Shown: in pieces, positions 1 to 8,675 of the stretch
Numbering within the stretch: position 1 is the first letter of the stretch
Layout: the number at the start of each line of letters is the position of its first letter
DNA from: Phocaeicola plebeius
GTDB lineage: Bacteria > Bacteroidota > Bacteroidia > Bacteroidales > Bacteroidaceae
NCBI GenBank assembly: GCA_022767125.1
Contig: JALEPZ010000088.1
Coordinates: forward strand, 1-64,000
DNA length: 64,000 bases
Direction of reading: 5' to 3'
Program-made: the position numbers and the translations under genes
The notes under the pieces: generated by a model
Databases searched by the model: none
Told to the model about the DNA's origin: nothing
Seen by the model: only the letters and a program-made list of their open reading frames with translations

Positions 1-315
1 CAGGCAGCGGTAGTAGCTGGTTCGTCCGCCGAGTATTCTCTTCACCTTTTCCTTGATTGTTCCGTAGTGTTTCATCCTCACCTCGTCGAACATGCGTTGC
101 GCTCCTTTGGCATAGCGTCTGACGGTCGCTTCGTAGAACAGGTCGCACTGTCCGTCCTTCAGCGATGACGGCAGGACGGTAGTGCCGCATGCCTTTTGGT
201 CGCCCAGCATTTCGTAGGCCAGATGCCGGACACATTTGTCTGCCCTCGGGCATCCTTCGAGGAAGCACATGGTGATGTTGGTTCCCAGGTTCTTTATCAG
301 TTCTTTGTTTTCCAT
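1..315 (-). CDS. DUF6078-like protein, C-terminus cut by window edge
   Basis: Minus-strand frame opening at an ATG at 315 and still open at base 1, so only the first 105 residues are visible. It begins MENKELIKNLGTNITMCFLE and carries paired Cys motifs (CFLEGCPRADKCVRHLAYE), then a further Cys/Phe-rich segment (GQCDLFYEA) and an R-Y-A-K-G stretch. That spacing resembles the Bacteroidales DUF6078 family of small cytosolic proteins of unknown function. No signal peptide is seen. The family assignment is from memory of the motif layout; function is unknown. Confidence 0.6.
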   Translation of the reverse strand, partial: MENKELIKNLGTNITMCFLEGCPRADKCVRHLAYEMLGDQKACGTTVLPSSLKDGQCDLFYEATVRRYAKGAQRMFDEVRMKHYGTIKEKVKRILGGRTSYYRCL

Positions 316-444
316 ACATAAAAGGGTATTCCGCCTTACAAACTTACGAAAAAAACGGCTAATATGCAAAAAAGGAGGTGGAAAATCACGACTTTTATCG
401 GCAAAAAATGCTATAAATGTAGCGGACTTTGCCCTAATTTCAGA

Positions 445-520
445 ACATCTGTCACCGCTACTGGTTTACAACAAACTGATAAGCAGATAATTGAAAGTCG
501 GAGGTGACAGTGACAGATGT
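445..520. repeat. 11-bp perfect inverted repeat, 54-bp spacer
   Basis: ACATCTGTCAC (445-455) is repeated in inverse orientation as GTGACAGATGT (510-520). It sits in the 316-628 stretch, which holds no convincing gene and lies between the DUF6078-like gene and the intron remnant. No T-tract follows, so it does not look like a terminator. It could be an operator or the end of a decayed mobile element. Confidence 0.5.
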
Positions 521-628
521 TTTGCAACTTTTTTTAGATAAATCCACCATCACATTGGGCAGGAATCGCCAAAATTCCATACATGAAAAAAGAAACACAA
601 GGTGAACTGGTTGGCTGCTTTAGTAAAA

Positions 629-699
629 GTACATTACCACGAAGCCACCTGTTGTTATGTGATCTTTTCAAACAGGTAACTTCGCTCCGTGGTAATATA
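629..699. repeat. Imperfect inverted repeat at broken end of intron remnant
   Basis: The arm at 629-653 (containing ATTACCACG and CCACCTGTT) is the near reverse complement of 671-699 (containing AACAGGTAA and GTGGTAAT), with one 4-nt insertion and a ~17-nt loop. It coincides with the point where the reverse-transcriptase fragment stops resembling its family, so it may mark the junction of a secondary insertion or deletion. Confidence 0.55.
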
Positions 700-996
700 C
701 CATCCTTTAGTAGTATAACAAATCATCTTTGCCTTGGACTTTGGGTGTACAGAGAGTTGGCACTTGCCTTTGTGTACATAAAAGGAATAACCAAGATATT
801 TCACGCCTAGTATGTAGGAGACTACAGTCTTGTCCTTGTTGACCTTTAGGAATAGTTTTTCCTCAATGAATCTGGTTATTGATTCCCGTACACGTTCTGC
901 TGCACGCTTGGTCTTGCAGAATATCATCGAATCATCGGCATAGCGTACAAAGGGGTGTCCTCGGCGTGCGAGTTCCTTGTCCAACTCATTCAGCAT
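655..996 (-). pseudogene. Group II intron reverse transcriptase/maturase fragment
   Basis: A 113-residue frame holding the second half of a group II intron-encoded reverse transcriptase. The catalytic palm motif RYADDSMIF is present, followed by FIEEKLFLKVNKDKT and VKYLGYSF (RT motifs 5-7 region), and SVHPKSKAKM just before the maturase domain would begin. Similarity runs upstream of the ATG to about 1007 (N-I-M-L-N). Everything N-terminal of RT motif 5 is missing, and after about residue 90 (near 726) the sequence is unrelated, so the X/maturase and endonuclease domains are lost. It cannot encode an active enzyme. Confidence 0.85.
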
Positions 997-1007
997 GATG
1001 TTGCTAC

Positions 1008-1203
1008 TTCAGTGCTTTTGGCCACCTTATCCACATACTTTAGCCTTGTATCAAGTTTCTGTTCGTCAGACCAGATGTTTGCCGCTGACTTCTTTCAGAT
1101 TTCACCTCGCGATGGACACCCTTGTCTCTCTGGCTAGACGATTCCCACTATCAGGGCTCGTTGGGGACTTGCACCCGTTAGACATTACTCATGCCGAGCA
1201 TAC
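1008..1203 (-). mobile_element. Group II intron 5' RNA domain (domain I remnant)
   Basis: Read on the minus strand from about 1203, the sequence has the recognisable start of a bacterial group II intron: a GTATG-type 5' end followed by GCTCGGCATGAGTAATG, CTAACGGGTGCAAGTCCC, GAGCCCTGATAGTGGGAATC, GGGTGTCCATCGCGAGGTG and AATCTGAAAGAAGTCAGCGG. At about 1008 it joins directly to the middle of the reverse-transcriptase gene. The rest of domain I, domains II-III and the 5' half of the ORF have therefore been deleted. Recognition is from known family sequence; exact boundaries are approximate. Confidence 0.75.
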
Positions 1204-1210
1204 CCAAAAT

Positions 1211-1235
1211 CCTGAGCAACAAAAAGTTGCTCAGG
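1211..1235 (-). terminator. Hairpin terminator just upstream of intron 5' end
   Basis: Perfect 10-bp stem (CCTGAGCAAC at 1211-1220, GTTGCTCAGG at 1226-1235) with a 5-nt loop. On the minus strand it is followed by ATTTTG and then the intron. It lies 110 bp downstream of the minus-strand lipoprotein gene and is the likely terminator of that unit. Confidence 0.6.
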
Positions 1236-1345
1236 TACTTAAAAAGTTATATTTGTAATAGTGTCGCGGAATTAAGTCTATCAAAAAGGCACCCCTCCTA
1301 AGATCATCTATTGGGTCTGCACTGACAAGGATGTGCAGGTATGGT

Positions 1346-2950
1346 TTATTTCTTTGCTCCGAAGAATTTCTGCGGGGCATCGGCGGTGTAGCTCTTTCCG
1401 CCTACGCTGAGGATGGTATTCACAATGCCCGTAAGCGTCGATCCATCGGTTGCACCATCGGGCAGGGAAGTTGCAGTGAAATCCCATGAAGCATCGTAAT
1501 TGGCATTGTCGAGCTTGTTGGTGTCCAGGGCATAGTTGGCAAAAGCAAGACCGAGGTCGTTGGCAGCCTTGGAAATCACGCTGTGGGTATCGACAGCATC
1601 TGCATAGTTTTTATTGGATTCATAGTTCAAGTAGGGGACGGTGGTCTCATCATCAATATCTTGCTGCAGTGTGCTGACAATGCTGCTGGCTGCATAGCAG
1701 TTGTAGTCGATGACCGACTTGTCGTCGCATCCGTCGGATACTCCCGGTGTGCCCCATTTGGGAGCCTGGGCGCGATACTTGCAGTTCACCATGAGATTAT
1801 TGAATACATTCACCAAGATGTTCTTCTCCACATAGATGCATCCACCCTTAGTGCCATCACGACGCCATCCGGCATTGATGATGGTGTTGTTGTAGGCCAC
1901 GCACTTGGCCTGCCCGCGTCCTGCAGCATCGTCCTGACCCGAGCTGGAAAGTTTCAATCCGTTGGTGTTGGGGCTATACATCACGTTGAATGCCACTACG
2001 GTGCTTGTTCCTGCCTTCACGTTCACGGCTTCGCCGCCCGTGGCTCCGTTGCCCGAGAAAGTGTTGTGGGTGATGATAGCCTGCCCACCCTGCATATAGA
2101 TGCCGTCGGCAAATCCGTTACGGATGATGCAGTTGGTAACGACCAACGAGCCCTCAAACTGCGGACCTGTAGTAATCTGTACCCCGTAATCCTCCCCAGC
2201 GGTGTATATGCCAGAGGTGACAGACGGCGAGGTCTCAATCATCGGACTGCCTGCATACTCGATGATACAATGCTCGAAGAGTGCTTCAGCGTCGGCTGAT
2301 GAGTTGTTCAGCATAAAGCCACCCCAGAGGTTCTTGCAATCGGTAACATTGCTGAATTGGCGCTCATTGGCCGGAATGGAAAAGAGGATGGGTTCATCCG
2401 GCGTTCCCTGACAGTAGATGTTGCCATCCACGGTGAACTCAATACCGGCTCCCGAAGCATCCGAGGAATTGAAGATCACCTCTACCCCCTCTTTAATGGT
2501 CAGGCTCTTGCCGGCAGGCACCTTCAGCTGGCCGGTTACGGTAACGGTGGTGTAGGCATCCCATGTTCCGCTCACCACGCCAGATACACTGATGGCCTTG
2601 TTGGTTACACTCACGCTGAGGTTCTTGGCCAATGAAGGCATGGCTGATGGAGTAGCAGTAATGGTAACAGTACCCGGCATGATGGCTGTTACCACACCGT
2701 TGGACACTGTGGCCACCGCTTCGTCAGAAGACGTCCAGACGACGCTCTTGTCCTGCACTTCATCGGGGAAGAACTGTACGTTCACCTGAAGTGACTCGCC
2801 GGGAGTCAGCGTTGCGGCAGTCTGGTCAACGGTAAACTTGTTCAGAGCCACAGCGGCAGGCTCATCGTTGTCATCACTGCATGACGTCAAGGTGGCTGTC
2901 GGCATCGTCAGAATGGCCATGACAGTCCATAATAGAAATTTCTTTCTCAT
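1346..2950 (-). CDS. BIG2-domain / right-handed beta-helix lipoprotein
   Basis: 534 residues. A signal peptide ends in a lipobox, LTSC (about residues 20-23), so the protein should be a surface or periplasmic lipoprotein. Residues ~38-115 form a bacterial Ig-like group 2 (BIG2) domain (LTPGESLQVNVQFFPDE, VVWTSSDEAVATVSNGVVTA, PGTVTITATPS). From ~130 onward there are short recurrent beta-strand turns with N/G-rich corners (HNTFSGNGA, VVTNCIIRNGFADGIYMQGG, CVAYNNTIINAGWR), the pattern of a pectate-lyase-like parallel beta-helix. No catalytic residues can be assigned. It follows the TonB-dependent receptor by 74 bp and is probably its surface partner. Confidence 0.85.
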   Translation of the reverse strand: MRKKFLLWTVMAILTMPTATLTSCSDDNDEPAAVALNKFTVDQTAATLTPGESLQVNVQFFPDEVQDKSVVWTSSDEAVATVSNGVVTAIMPGTVTITATPSAMPSLAKNLSVSVTNKAISVSGVVSGTWDAYTTVTVTGQLKVPAGKSLTIKEGVEVIFNSSDASGAGIEFTVDGNIYCQGTPDEPILFSIPANERQFSNVTDCKNLWGGFMLNNSSADAEALFEHCIIEYAGSPMIETSPSVTSGIYTAGEDYGVQITTGPQFEGSLVVTNCIIRNGFADGIYMQGGQAIITHNTFSGNGATGGEAVNVKAGTSTVVAFNVMYSPNTNGLKLSSSGQDDAAGRGQAKCVAYNNTIINAGWRRDGTKGGCIYVEKNILVNVFNNLMVNCKYRAQAPKWGTPGVSDGCDDKSVIDYNCYAASSIVSTLQQDIDDETTVPYLNYESNKNYADAVDTHSVISKAANDLGLAFANYALDTNKLDNANYDASWDFTATSLPDGATDGSTLTGIVNTILSVGGKSYTADAPQKFFGAKK

Positions 2951-3024
2951 ACTTAATTAAGATTGATTATTAATGTGTTATGATTTTATAAGTTTCGGAT
3001 TCACCGAAGTTAGCTTTGACCAGA

Positions 3025-5736
3025 TTAAAGTTTCCATCTCACGCCTGCGGTGAGGCTGATACCGTTCTTCTCCTCGCGTTCCACTACCCCACCATCATAG
3101 CGACGCACGTTTTGTAGCGCAGCATTCCGGTCGTTGGCATGGTAGTAGCGAATGACTGATGTGTTGAACAGATTTTGCGCCTTGACAAAGAGGCTCCAAT
3201 CGTTTTTAAACTTCTTCTCCACACTGGCATCGAATTGGACGAGCGGAGCATCCCAGCGGTCATTTTCATAAAACCGCTCAATAACAGCGATGCGTTTTCC
3301 GGTGTATGAGGCGGCTATCTGCCCATCCCATCCGCGCCGAGCATCCTTGAAGAGCAACGAACAGTTAAAGACGTGGGCGGCCTGTCCGAAGAGCGGACGG
3401 CTTTGGTCGGCGTGCTCGGTATAGATACTTCCGTCGGCAGCAGTCAGTTCACGCAATTTGGTGGTAGTGATTTTCGAGTGGGTGTAGGTATAGTTTGCTT
3501 TGATGCCGAACCAGTTAAAGTACTTCATTACATCAATCTCCACACCCCAGTTGGTGGCATTGCCATAGTTGCCTGGTGTATAGAAGGTCTCCTGGCCGAT
3601 AGCCGTCATACCATACTCTATCGGGTCGTGGATATCCTTATAGAATATACAGGCCATCACCTGTTCGCTCTGTCCGGGAAAGTATTCATAGCGAAGGTCG
3701 AAGTTGTGGGCCACGGTGTGTTGCAGCTCGGGATTGCCGCACTCATTGTAATCCTCATTGATGATGTGATAAGGTACAATCTCGAAGAAGCTGGGTCGGT
3801 TGATGGCCTTGTAGTAGGAGAGGCGGAGATTGGCATTGCGGTTGATGGTCCATTTGATATGCGCATCGGGCAACAGATCAGTGTAGTTCTGCTCACCCTT
3901 ATTGGCATTGCCTTCGGTAGCATGGAAGAGTGTGTAGCCCTGACGGGTATGCTCGGCACGGAGTCCGGCCACAATCTGCCATCTGCCTGCGCTGAAGGTC
4001 AGCTTGCCATATCCGGCTCCGATACGCTCGGTGGCATCGTAGTTCATCGGGTCGGTGAGGCTGTAACTTTTCAGGCGGAACGAGATTTCGTCGTAGTTGT
4101 TCCAATCCGTCTCCTTAAACTGGTCGTAGGGCGACTCTTTGCTGGCATCATAGGGTTGGAAAGTATATTCTTGATAGAAACTGTTGCGCTGCTTATCGCG
4201 ATACATACCGCCGGCAGCGATGTCGAGTGTGTGGTCGCCCAAGTGGATCAGATAGCTGAGGTCGATGTGTCCCGCCACGTCACGATCGGAGTTATGCTCC
4301 CAGCGACGTATGGCACCCACATTCTTGTTCACCCATACCGAGGTGCCTGCTGAGTTATTGTTGAGTTGGATTTGAGTATTGTCGGGGGTCTGCTGTTTGG
4401 CCTCGGCTATGTTGGCTCCCCATTTAATGGTGAGGGCATCACCGCGCAGCAGCTTGTGTTCGCCCAACAACGAGGCGTTGGCAATCGACTGCCGTTGCCA
4501 GCGCAGACGCACCGTTTCGTCCTGTTCGCTGAAGGCATCGCGCACCTGGGAATTGCGGAAGTCCATGTATCCGCCGTAAAGCGCCACCTTATGTTTTTGT
4601 GTGATGTAGTAGTCCAGTTTCAGATGAGCCCCCAGACGCGTCTGGTTTTCTGAAAAGTAGCGGTTGGTGATGCGCTGTATGCCGTCGTTGTCTGCAGTAG
4701 ATTCATACATGTCGCTCCACTTTCCCTTGTTGGTGTTGCGGAAACTGAGTGCTGTAACCAGTCCAAAGTGGTTATTGAAGAAGCGGTTGCCGTAAGCAAA
4801 GCCAGCAGCCAGATCGGGCAACGGCTTGCGTTGCTTCACATGAAGGCTCTGCATAGAGAAGTCTGTCTCGTCGGTAGGGTAATCGTTGCCATAGCGTTCG
4901 TTGGGGCTCTCCCTGACGATATTGCCAGACGCAAACGACTGGAAGTCATTGTCGAAAAAGTGAGTGTTGTAGCCTGTCTGCAGGTTCACAGCAAGCTGTT
5001 GTTGCAGTGGAGCATCTTTCATCACCATGTTCACCGCCCCACCAATGCCATCACCTTCCATATCCGCCGTGAGCGATTTGGTCACTTCCAGCCGGTCGAG
5101 CAGTTCGGAGGGGAAGATGTCTAACGGTACAAAACGGTTCTTATTGTCGGGACTGGGTATCTTCAGCCCGTTGACGAGCGTGTAGTTATAGCGCTTGTCC
5201 ACTCCCCGCAGGATGGCATACTGTCCTTCACCCGAACTGTTGCGCTCCATGGTCACACCGCTCATGCGCTGAATGACATTAGCTACGGTCAGGTCAGGCG
5301 AAAGTTCGATAGCCTTGGCACTCATTACATTGACTACATTGAGCGAATTACGCTCCAGTGAGCGTGCGCCCACTTCCGAGCAGCCTGTATTCTCCGCCAC
5401 GATAACCACCTCGCCAAGAAGCTTTGCATCGGTTTCCATGCCGATAGTGAGATTGTCGTCCTTGTCGTTCACGGTAATCTCCGCTGTTTTGTAGCCGATA
5501 TAGCTGCAAACCAGTATACACGGAAAGTGGTCGAGCTGGAGGTAAAAACTTCCGTCAAGTCCGGTGGCCGTACCTTGATGCTCTGTGGCCTTGATAACGA
5601 CAGATGCACCAATAATTTCCTCGCCTGTCTGAAGGTCTTTAATTTTCCCCTTAATCTGTCTGGCCTCTGCTACATGAACAAATAGCAGGGCAAACAGCAT
5701 CATTAATACTGTTTTCATAACCTTTTTAGTTTTCAT
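3025..5736 (-). CDS. TonB-dependent outer-membrane receptor
   Basis: 903 residues from the ATG at 5736; a TTG four codons upstream is an alternative but less likely start. A signal peptide ending near HVAEA is followed by a carboxypeptidase-regulatory-like domain (QIKGKIKDLQTGEEIIGASV...GTATGLDGSFYL, ~25-105). The plug domain follows (VIQRMSGVTMERNSSGEGQY, ILRGVDKRYNYTLVNGLKIP, LEVTKSLTADMEGDGIGGAV), then a 22-strand-type barrel ending in the typical aromatic C-terminus (ISLTAGVRWKL). No SusD partner is adjacent; the plug resembles the TonB-Xanth-Caul type of receptor. It lies 89 bp downstream of an NtrC-type regulator on the same strand, suggesting it is that regulator's target. The substrate is unknown. 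Confidence 0.92.
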   Translation of the reverse strand: MKTKKVMKTVLMMLFALLFVHVAEARQIKGKIKDLQTGEEIIGASVVIKATEHQGTATGLDGSFYLQLDHFPCILVCSYIGYKTAEITVNDKDDNLTIGMETDAKLLGEVVIVAENTGCSEVGARSLERNSLNVVNVMSAKAIELSPDLTVANVIQRMSGVTMERNSSGEGQYAILRGVDKRYNYTLVNGLKIPSPDNKNRFVPLDIFPSELLDRLEVTKSLTADMEGDGIGGAVNMVMKDAPLQQQLAVNLQTGYNTHFFDNDFQSFASGNIVRESPNERYGNDYPTDETDFSMQSLHVKQRKPLPDLAAGFAYGNRFFNNHFGLVTALSFRNTNKGKWSDMYESTADNDGIQRITNRYFSENQTRLGAHLKLDYYITQKHKVALYGGYMDFRNSQVRDAFSEQDETVRLRWQRQSIANASLLGEHKLLRGDALTIKWGANIAEAKQQTPDNTQIQLNNNSAGTSVWVNKNVGAIRRWEHNSDRDVAGHIDLSYLIHLGDHTLDIAAGGMYRDKQRNSFYQEYTFQPYDASKESPYDQFKETDWNNYDEISFRLKSYSLTDPMNYDATERIGAGYGKLTFSAGRWQIVAGLRAEHTRQGYTLFHATEGNANKGEQNYTDLLPDAHIKWTINRNANLRLSYYKAINRPSFFEIVPYHIINEDYNECGNPELQHTVAHNFDLRYEYFPGQSEQVMACIFYKDIHDPIEYGMTAIGQETFYTPGNYGNATNWGVEIDVMKYFNWFGIKANYTYTHSKITTTKLRELTAADGSIYTEHADQSRPLFGQAAHVFNCSLLFKDARRGWDGQIAASYTGKRIAVIERFYENDRWDAPLVQFDASVEKKFKNDWSLFVKAQNLFNTSVIRYYHANDRNAALQNVRRYDGGVVEREEKNGISLTAGVRWKL

Positions 5737-5825
5737 CAAATAATCCAAAGGACTGATTTCGATTGCAAAATAGCCGCTTTCAGATTACATTTCAACTACA
5801 AAGAGGTTAAGAAGCAGATACAGTA

Positions 5826-7175
5826 TCAACTTTTGATACCATACTCCTCTATCTTGCGATAGAGCGTGGTGAGGCCTATTTTCAGCAGCCTGGCAGTCTC
5901 GGTCTTGTTGCCGTGGGTGTAATGGAGGACCCTGACAATGTGATTGTGCTCTACGCTCTTCAGGTCGAGCAACTCATCGCTTGCCGAAGAGGGTTCACTG
6001 GCCAGCATGTCAATGGGCAGGTCGCTGGGCGTAATCTCGCCGTCGCATACGATGAGGGCATGCTCAGTGGCATTCATCATCTCGCGCACATTGCCCGGCC
6101 AGGGATAAGCGAGGAAAAGTTGTTCAGCTTCGGCAGAGAGCTTGGGTGGTGGGCAGCCAATCTGCTGGGCATACCGGTTGATGAAGTGACTGGCAAGCAA
6201 AGGGATATCATCACGCCGGAGACGAAGCGGAGGCAGCAGGAGGCGGAAAACGGAAAGGCGGAAATAGAGGTCTTCACGAAACCGCCCGTTCGCTATCTCC
6301 TCCTTCAGGTTGCGGTTGGTGGCTGAGAGAATGCGCACATCCACACGAGTGGTCTTGGTATCGCCCACCTTCACAAACTCTCCTGTCTCCAATACGCGGA
6401 GCAGCTTTGACTGCAGCTCTATGGCCATCTCGCCAATCTCGTCAAGGAAGAGCGTGCCCTGGTCGGCCTCTTCAAGCAACCCGCGCTTGTCCTTTACGGC
6501 ACCCGTAAAGGCGCCTGCCTTGTAGCCAAACAACTCACTTTCGAGCAACTCGCGGCTGAAGGCCGAGCAGTTCAGTGCCAAGAAGGGGCCGGCACTGCGG
6601 CGACTGGCACTGTGGATAGCCCTTGCAAAGACCTCCTTGCCGGTACCTGTCTCGCCATTGATCAGTACGGGCACTTGGGTGGCTGCCACTTTGCGTGCCT
6701 GCCGAATCACCTCCAGGATGGTTTCTGATTGGCCGATAATGGACTCGAAAGTATGTCCGGTGGTTACGGGTTCAGGGGTACGCTTCGTCAGCTTTCCCTT
6801 CTCAGCCTCTGCATAGGCATCCATCGCACGGCTGACGATAGGGATAATCTTGCGGTTATCGTCGCCCTTGACGATATAGTCGAATGCCCCGTTCTTGATA
6901 GCCTGCACGCCGTCGGGAATATTGCCGTGGGCGGTGAGTAAAATGATCTTTGCCTCGGGCACCAAGGCCTGCAGTTCCTGCACCATATCCACTCCGTTGC
7001 CGTCGGGCAGGAACACGTCGCAAAGAACCACCTGCACGTCCTTGTTTTTCTTCAGTGTATAGAGAGCCGTGGCACGATCCTTTGCCTTCAGCACCTCGTA
7101 GCCTTCCAGTTCAAGTATGCGCGAAAGGAGCATGCGGATGGTCGGCTCATCGTCTATAATCAGTACGGTATTCAT
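5826..7175 (-). CDS. Sigma-54-dependent response regulator, NtrC/AtoC type
   Basis: 449 residues from the ATG at 7175 (MNTVLIIDDEP); a TTG two codons upstream is the alternative. The N-terminal receiver has the acidic pair DD and phospho-acceptor D in LCDVFLPDGNG. The central AAA+ domain has Walker A GETGTGKE, the sigma-54-contacting GAFTGA loop and Walker B TLFLDEIGEM. A C-terminal Fis-type helix-turn-helix follows (GNKTETARLLKIGLTTLYRK). It should activate sigma-54 promoters after phosphorylation by the kinase encoded 22 bp upstream. No convincing -24/-12 site was found by eye before the TonB receptor gene or trkH. Confidence 0.93.
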   Translation of the reverse strand: MNTVLIIDDEPTIRMLLSRILELEGYEVLKAKDRATALYTLKKNKDVQVVLCDVFLPDGNGVDMVQELQALVPEAKIILLTAHGNIPDGVQAIKNGAFDYIVKGDDNRKIIPIVSRAMDAYAEAEKGKLTKRTPEPVTTGHTFESIIGQSETILEVIRQARKVAATQVPVLINGETGTGKEVFARAIHSASRRSAGPFLALNCSAFSRELLESELFGYKAGAFTGAVKDKRGLLEEADQGTLFLDEIGEMAIELQSKLLRVLETGEFVKVGDTKTTRVDVRILSATNRNLKEEIANGRFREDLYFRLSVFRLLLPPLRLRRDDIPLLASHFINRYAQQIGCPPPKLSAEAEQLFLAYPWPGNVREMMNATEHALIVCDGEITPSDLPIDMLASEPSSASDELLDLKSVEHNHIVRVLHYTHGNKTETARLLKIGLTTLYRKIEEYGIKS

Positions 7176-7196
7176 ATCCAATGATTTCTTTTAGTC

Positions 7197-8675
7197 TTAT
7201 ACGGGTAATATCACTACAAACCTGCTGCCCTTGCCCGGCTCGCTCTCTACGGTGAGCGTACCGCTGTGCGCCTCTACAAAGTCGCGGGAGATGGAGAGGC
7301 CCAGTCCGCTTCCCTGAATCTTGGTGCCCGGCACCCGGAAATAGCGCTCGAAGATGCTCTCGTGATAACGGGGGTCGATGCCGCGTCCAAAGTCCTGAAC
7401 GTACATTAGGATGTGATGTTCGTCTTTCTGCACGGCACCAATAATCACACGCCCGTTTTCTGTAGAATAGCGAATGGCGTTGCTCAGCAGGTTGGTAAGC
7501 ACCCAAGCAATCTTCTCGCTATCCACATAGAGCTTGCTGATTTTCTCCTTCGGGTAATCCACCTCGATGTTGATGTGGAACTTGTCGGCCTGTACCTGGT
7601 TGGCCTTGATAGCATAGTCGATCAGTTCAATGGGTTTGGTGATGTGCGGCTTCAGCTGTAGCACCCCACTCTCCACCTGTGTCATGTTGAGCAGTTCGCC
7701 CGTGATGCTGAGCAGCCGCTCGCCGTTCTCGCGTATGCTGTCCGACAACTCCTTCTGTTCGGGATTCAGTGCTCCCACACGATTGTCGGTGAGCAGTTGT
7801 TGGCTCATCAGTATGGCTGCTATCGGTGTCTTCAGTTCATGGGAGATAGTGGAGATAAAGGTGGTCTTCGCCACATCAAGCTGGTGGAACTCGGTAATGT
7901 TCTTCAACAGAATGACTGTACCGTTTTCTGTCACTTGCCCGTCCGGACCGGTCATCCTGACGGGCAGGTATTTGACTTGGAAGTAGCTTTCTTTGTTATC
8001 GGCATAGATTTTCAGCGGTTCAGCCTTCTTGTCGTTTGCCGAGACAGCCGTGCGTCCGGTGAGCAGACGACGCAACAGGTCATTGCGGAGAGCAATCTCT
8101 TGTGCAGACTTGCCGATGGCATCTTCCAGACGGATATGAAGAATATCGAGTGCCTCATGGTTGATGTGGAAGAGACGGCAATCCGGGTCAAGACACACAA
8201 TGGGTTCATCGATAGAATCGATAATGGTCTCAATATACCGCTTGGACACCTTCAGCTTCGACAAAGACGAATGATGATAGTCGCGTAGCCGATGGGCCAT
8301 GCGGTTGAAGTTGGCCGACAACTGTTCCATGGCAGGACTTCCCGTCAGCTGCAATTCAACCTCGTAATTATGGTTAGCTATCTCATTGATGCCGGCAGAC
8401 AACTGCATGAACGGACGGTTGATGGATGAAGGCAGCCAGACTAGCATCCATATTCCCACTATAATGCTCAATGCTCCGAACACCAGCAACATTATCAATG
8501 CCCGTGCCAACCCGTAGTCAGCCACAGGTGAAGTGGGATCGGTAGCAGTAAGCAGCTGAAGGCTGATGGCGGAAAGTACCACCAGACCTACAATCAGTGC
8601 GACCAATACTCCTACGGAGAGGGTCAGCTTTTCCTTAATGGTCATGTTGGATTTCATATTCTGTATATTATTCAT
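7197..8675 (-). CDS. Membrane histidine kinase with HAMP and PAS domains
   Basis: 492 residues from the ATG at 8675, which overlaps the stop of the upstream KdpD-like gene (TAATG). This start removes a spurious 40-residue extension. Two membrane helices (LTLSVGVLVALIVGLVVLSA, ALIMLLVFGALSIIVGIWML) flank a very short periplasmic loop. A HAMP-like linker, a PAS domain (IIDSIDEPIVCLDPDCRLF), the HisKA phosphorylation site (FISTISHELKTPIAAIL) and a HATPase_c domain (N box NLLSNAIRYS, G boxes GRGID and GSGLGLSI) follow. The layout matches the C-terminal half of KdpD-type sensors, here as a separate protein. Confidence 0.92.
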   Translation of the reverse strand: MNNIQNMKSNMTIKEKLTLSVGVLVALIVGLVVLSAISLQLLTATDPTSPVADYGLARALIMLLVFGALSIIVGIWMLVWLPSSINRPFMQLSAGINEIANHNYEVELQLTGSPAMEQLSANFNRMAHRLRDYHHSSLSKLKVSKRYIETIIDSIDEPIVCLDPDCRLFHINHEALDILHIRLEDAIGKSAQEIALRNDLLRRLLTGRTAVSANDKKAEPLKIYADNKESYFQVKYLPVRMTGPDGQVTENGTVILLKNITEFHQLDVAKTTFISTISHELKTPIAAILMSQQLLTDNRVGALNPEQKELSDSIRENGERLLSITGELLNMTQVESGVLQLKPHITKPIELIDYAIKANQVQADKFHINIEVDYPKEKISKLYVDSEKIAWVLTNLLSNAIRYSTENGRVIIGAVQKDEHHILMYVQDFGRGIDPRYHESIFERYFRVPGTKIQGSGLGLSISRDFVEAHSGTLTVESEPGKGSRFVVILPV

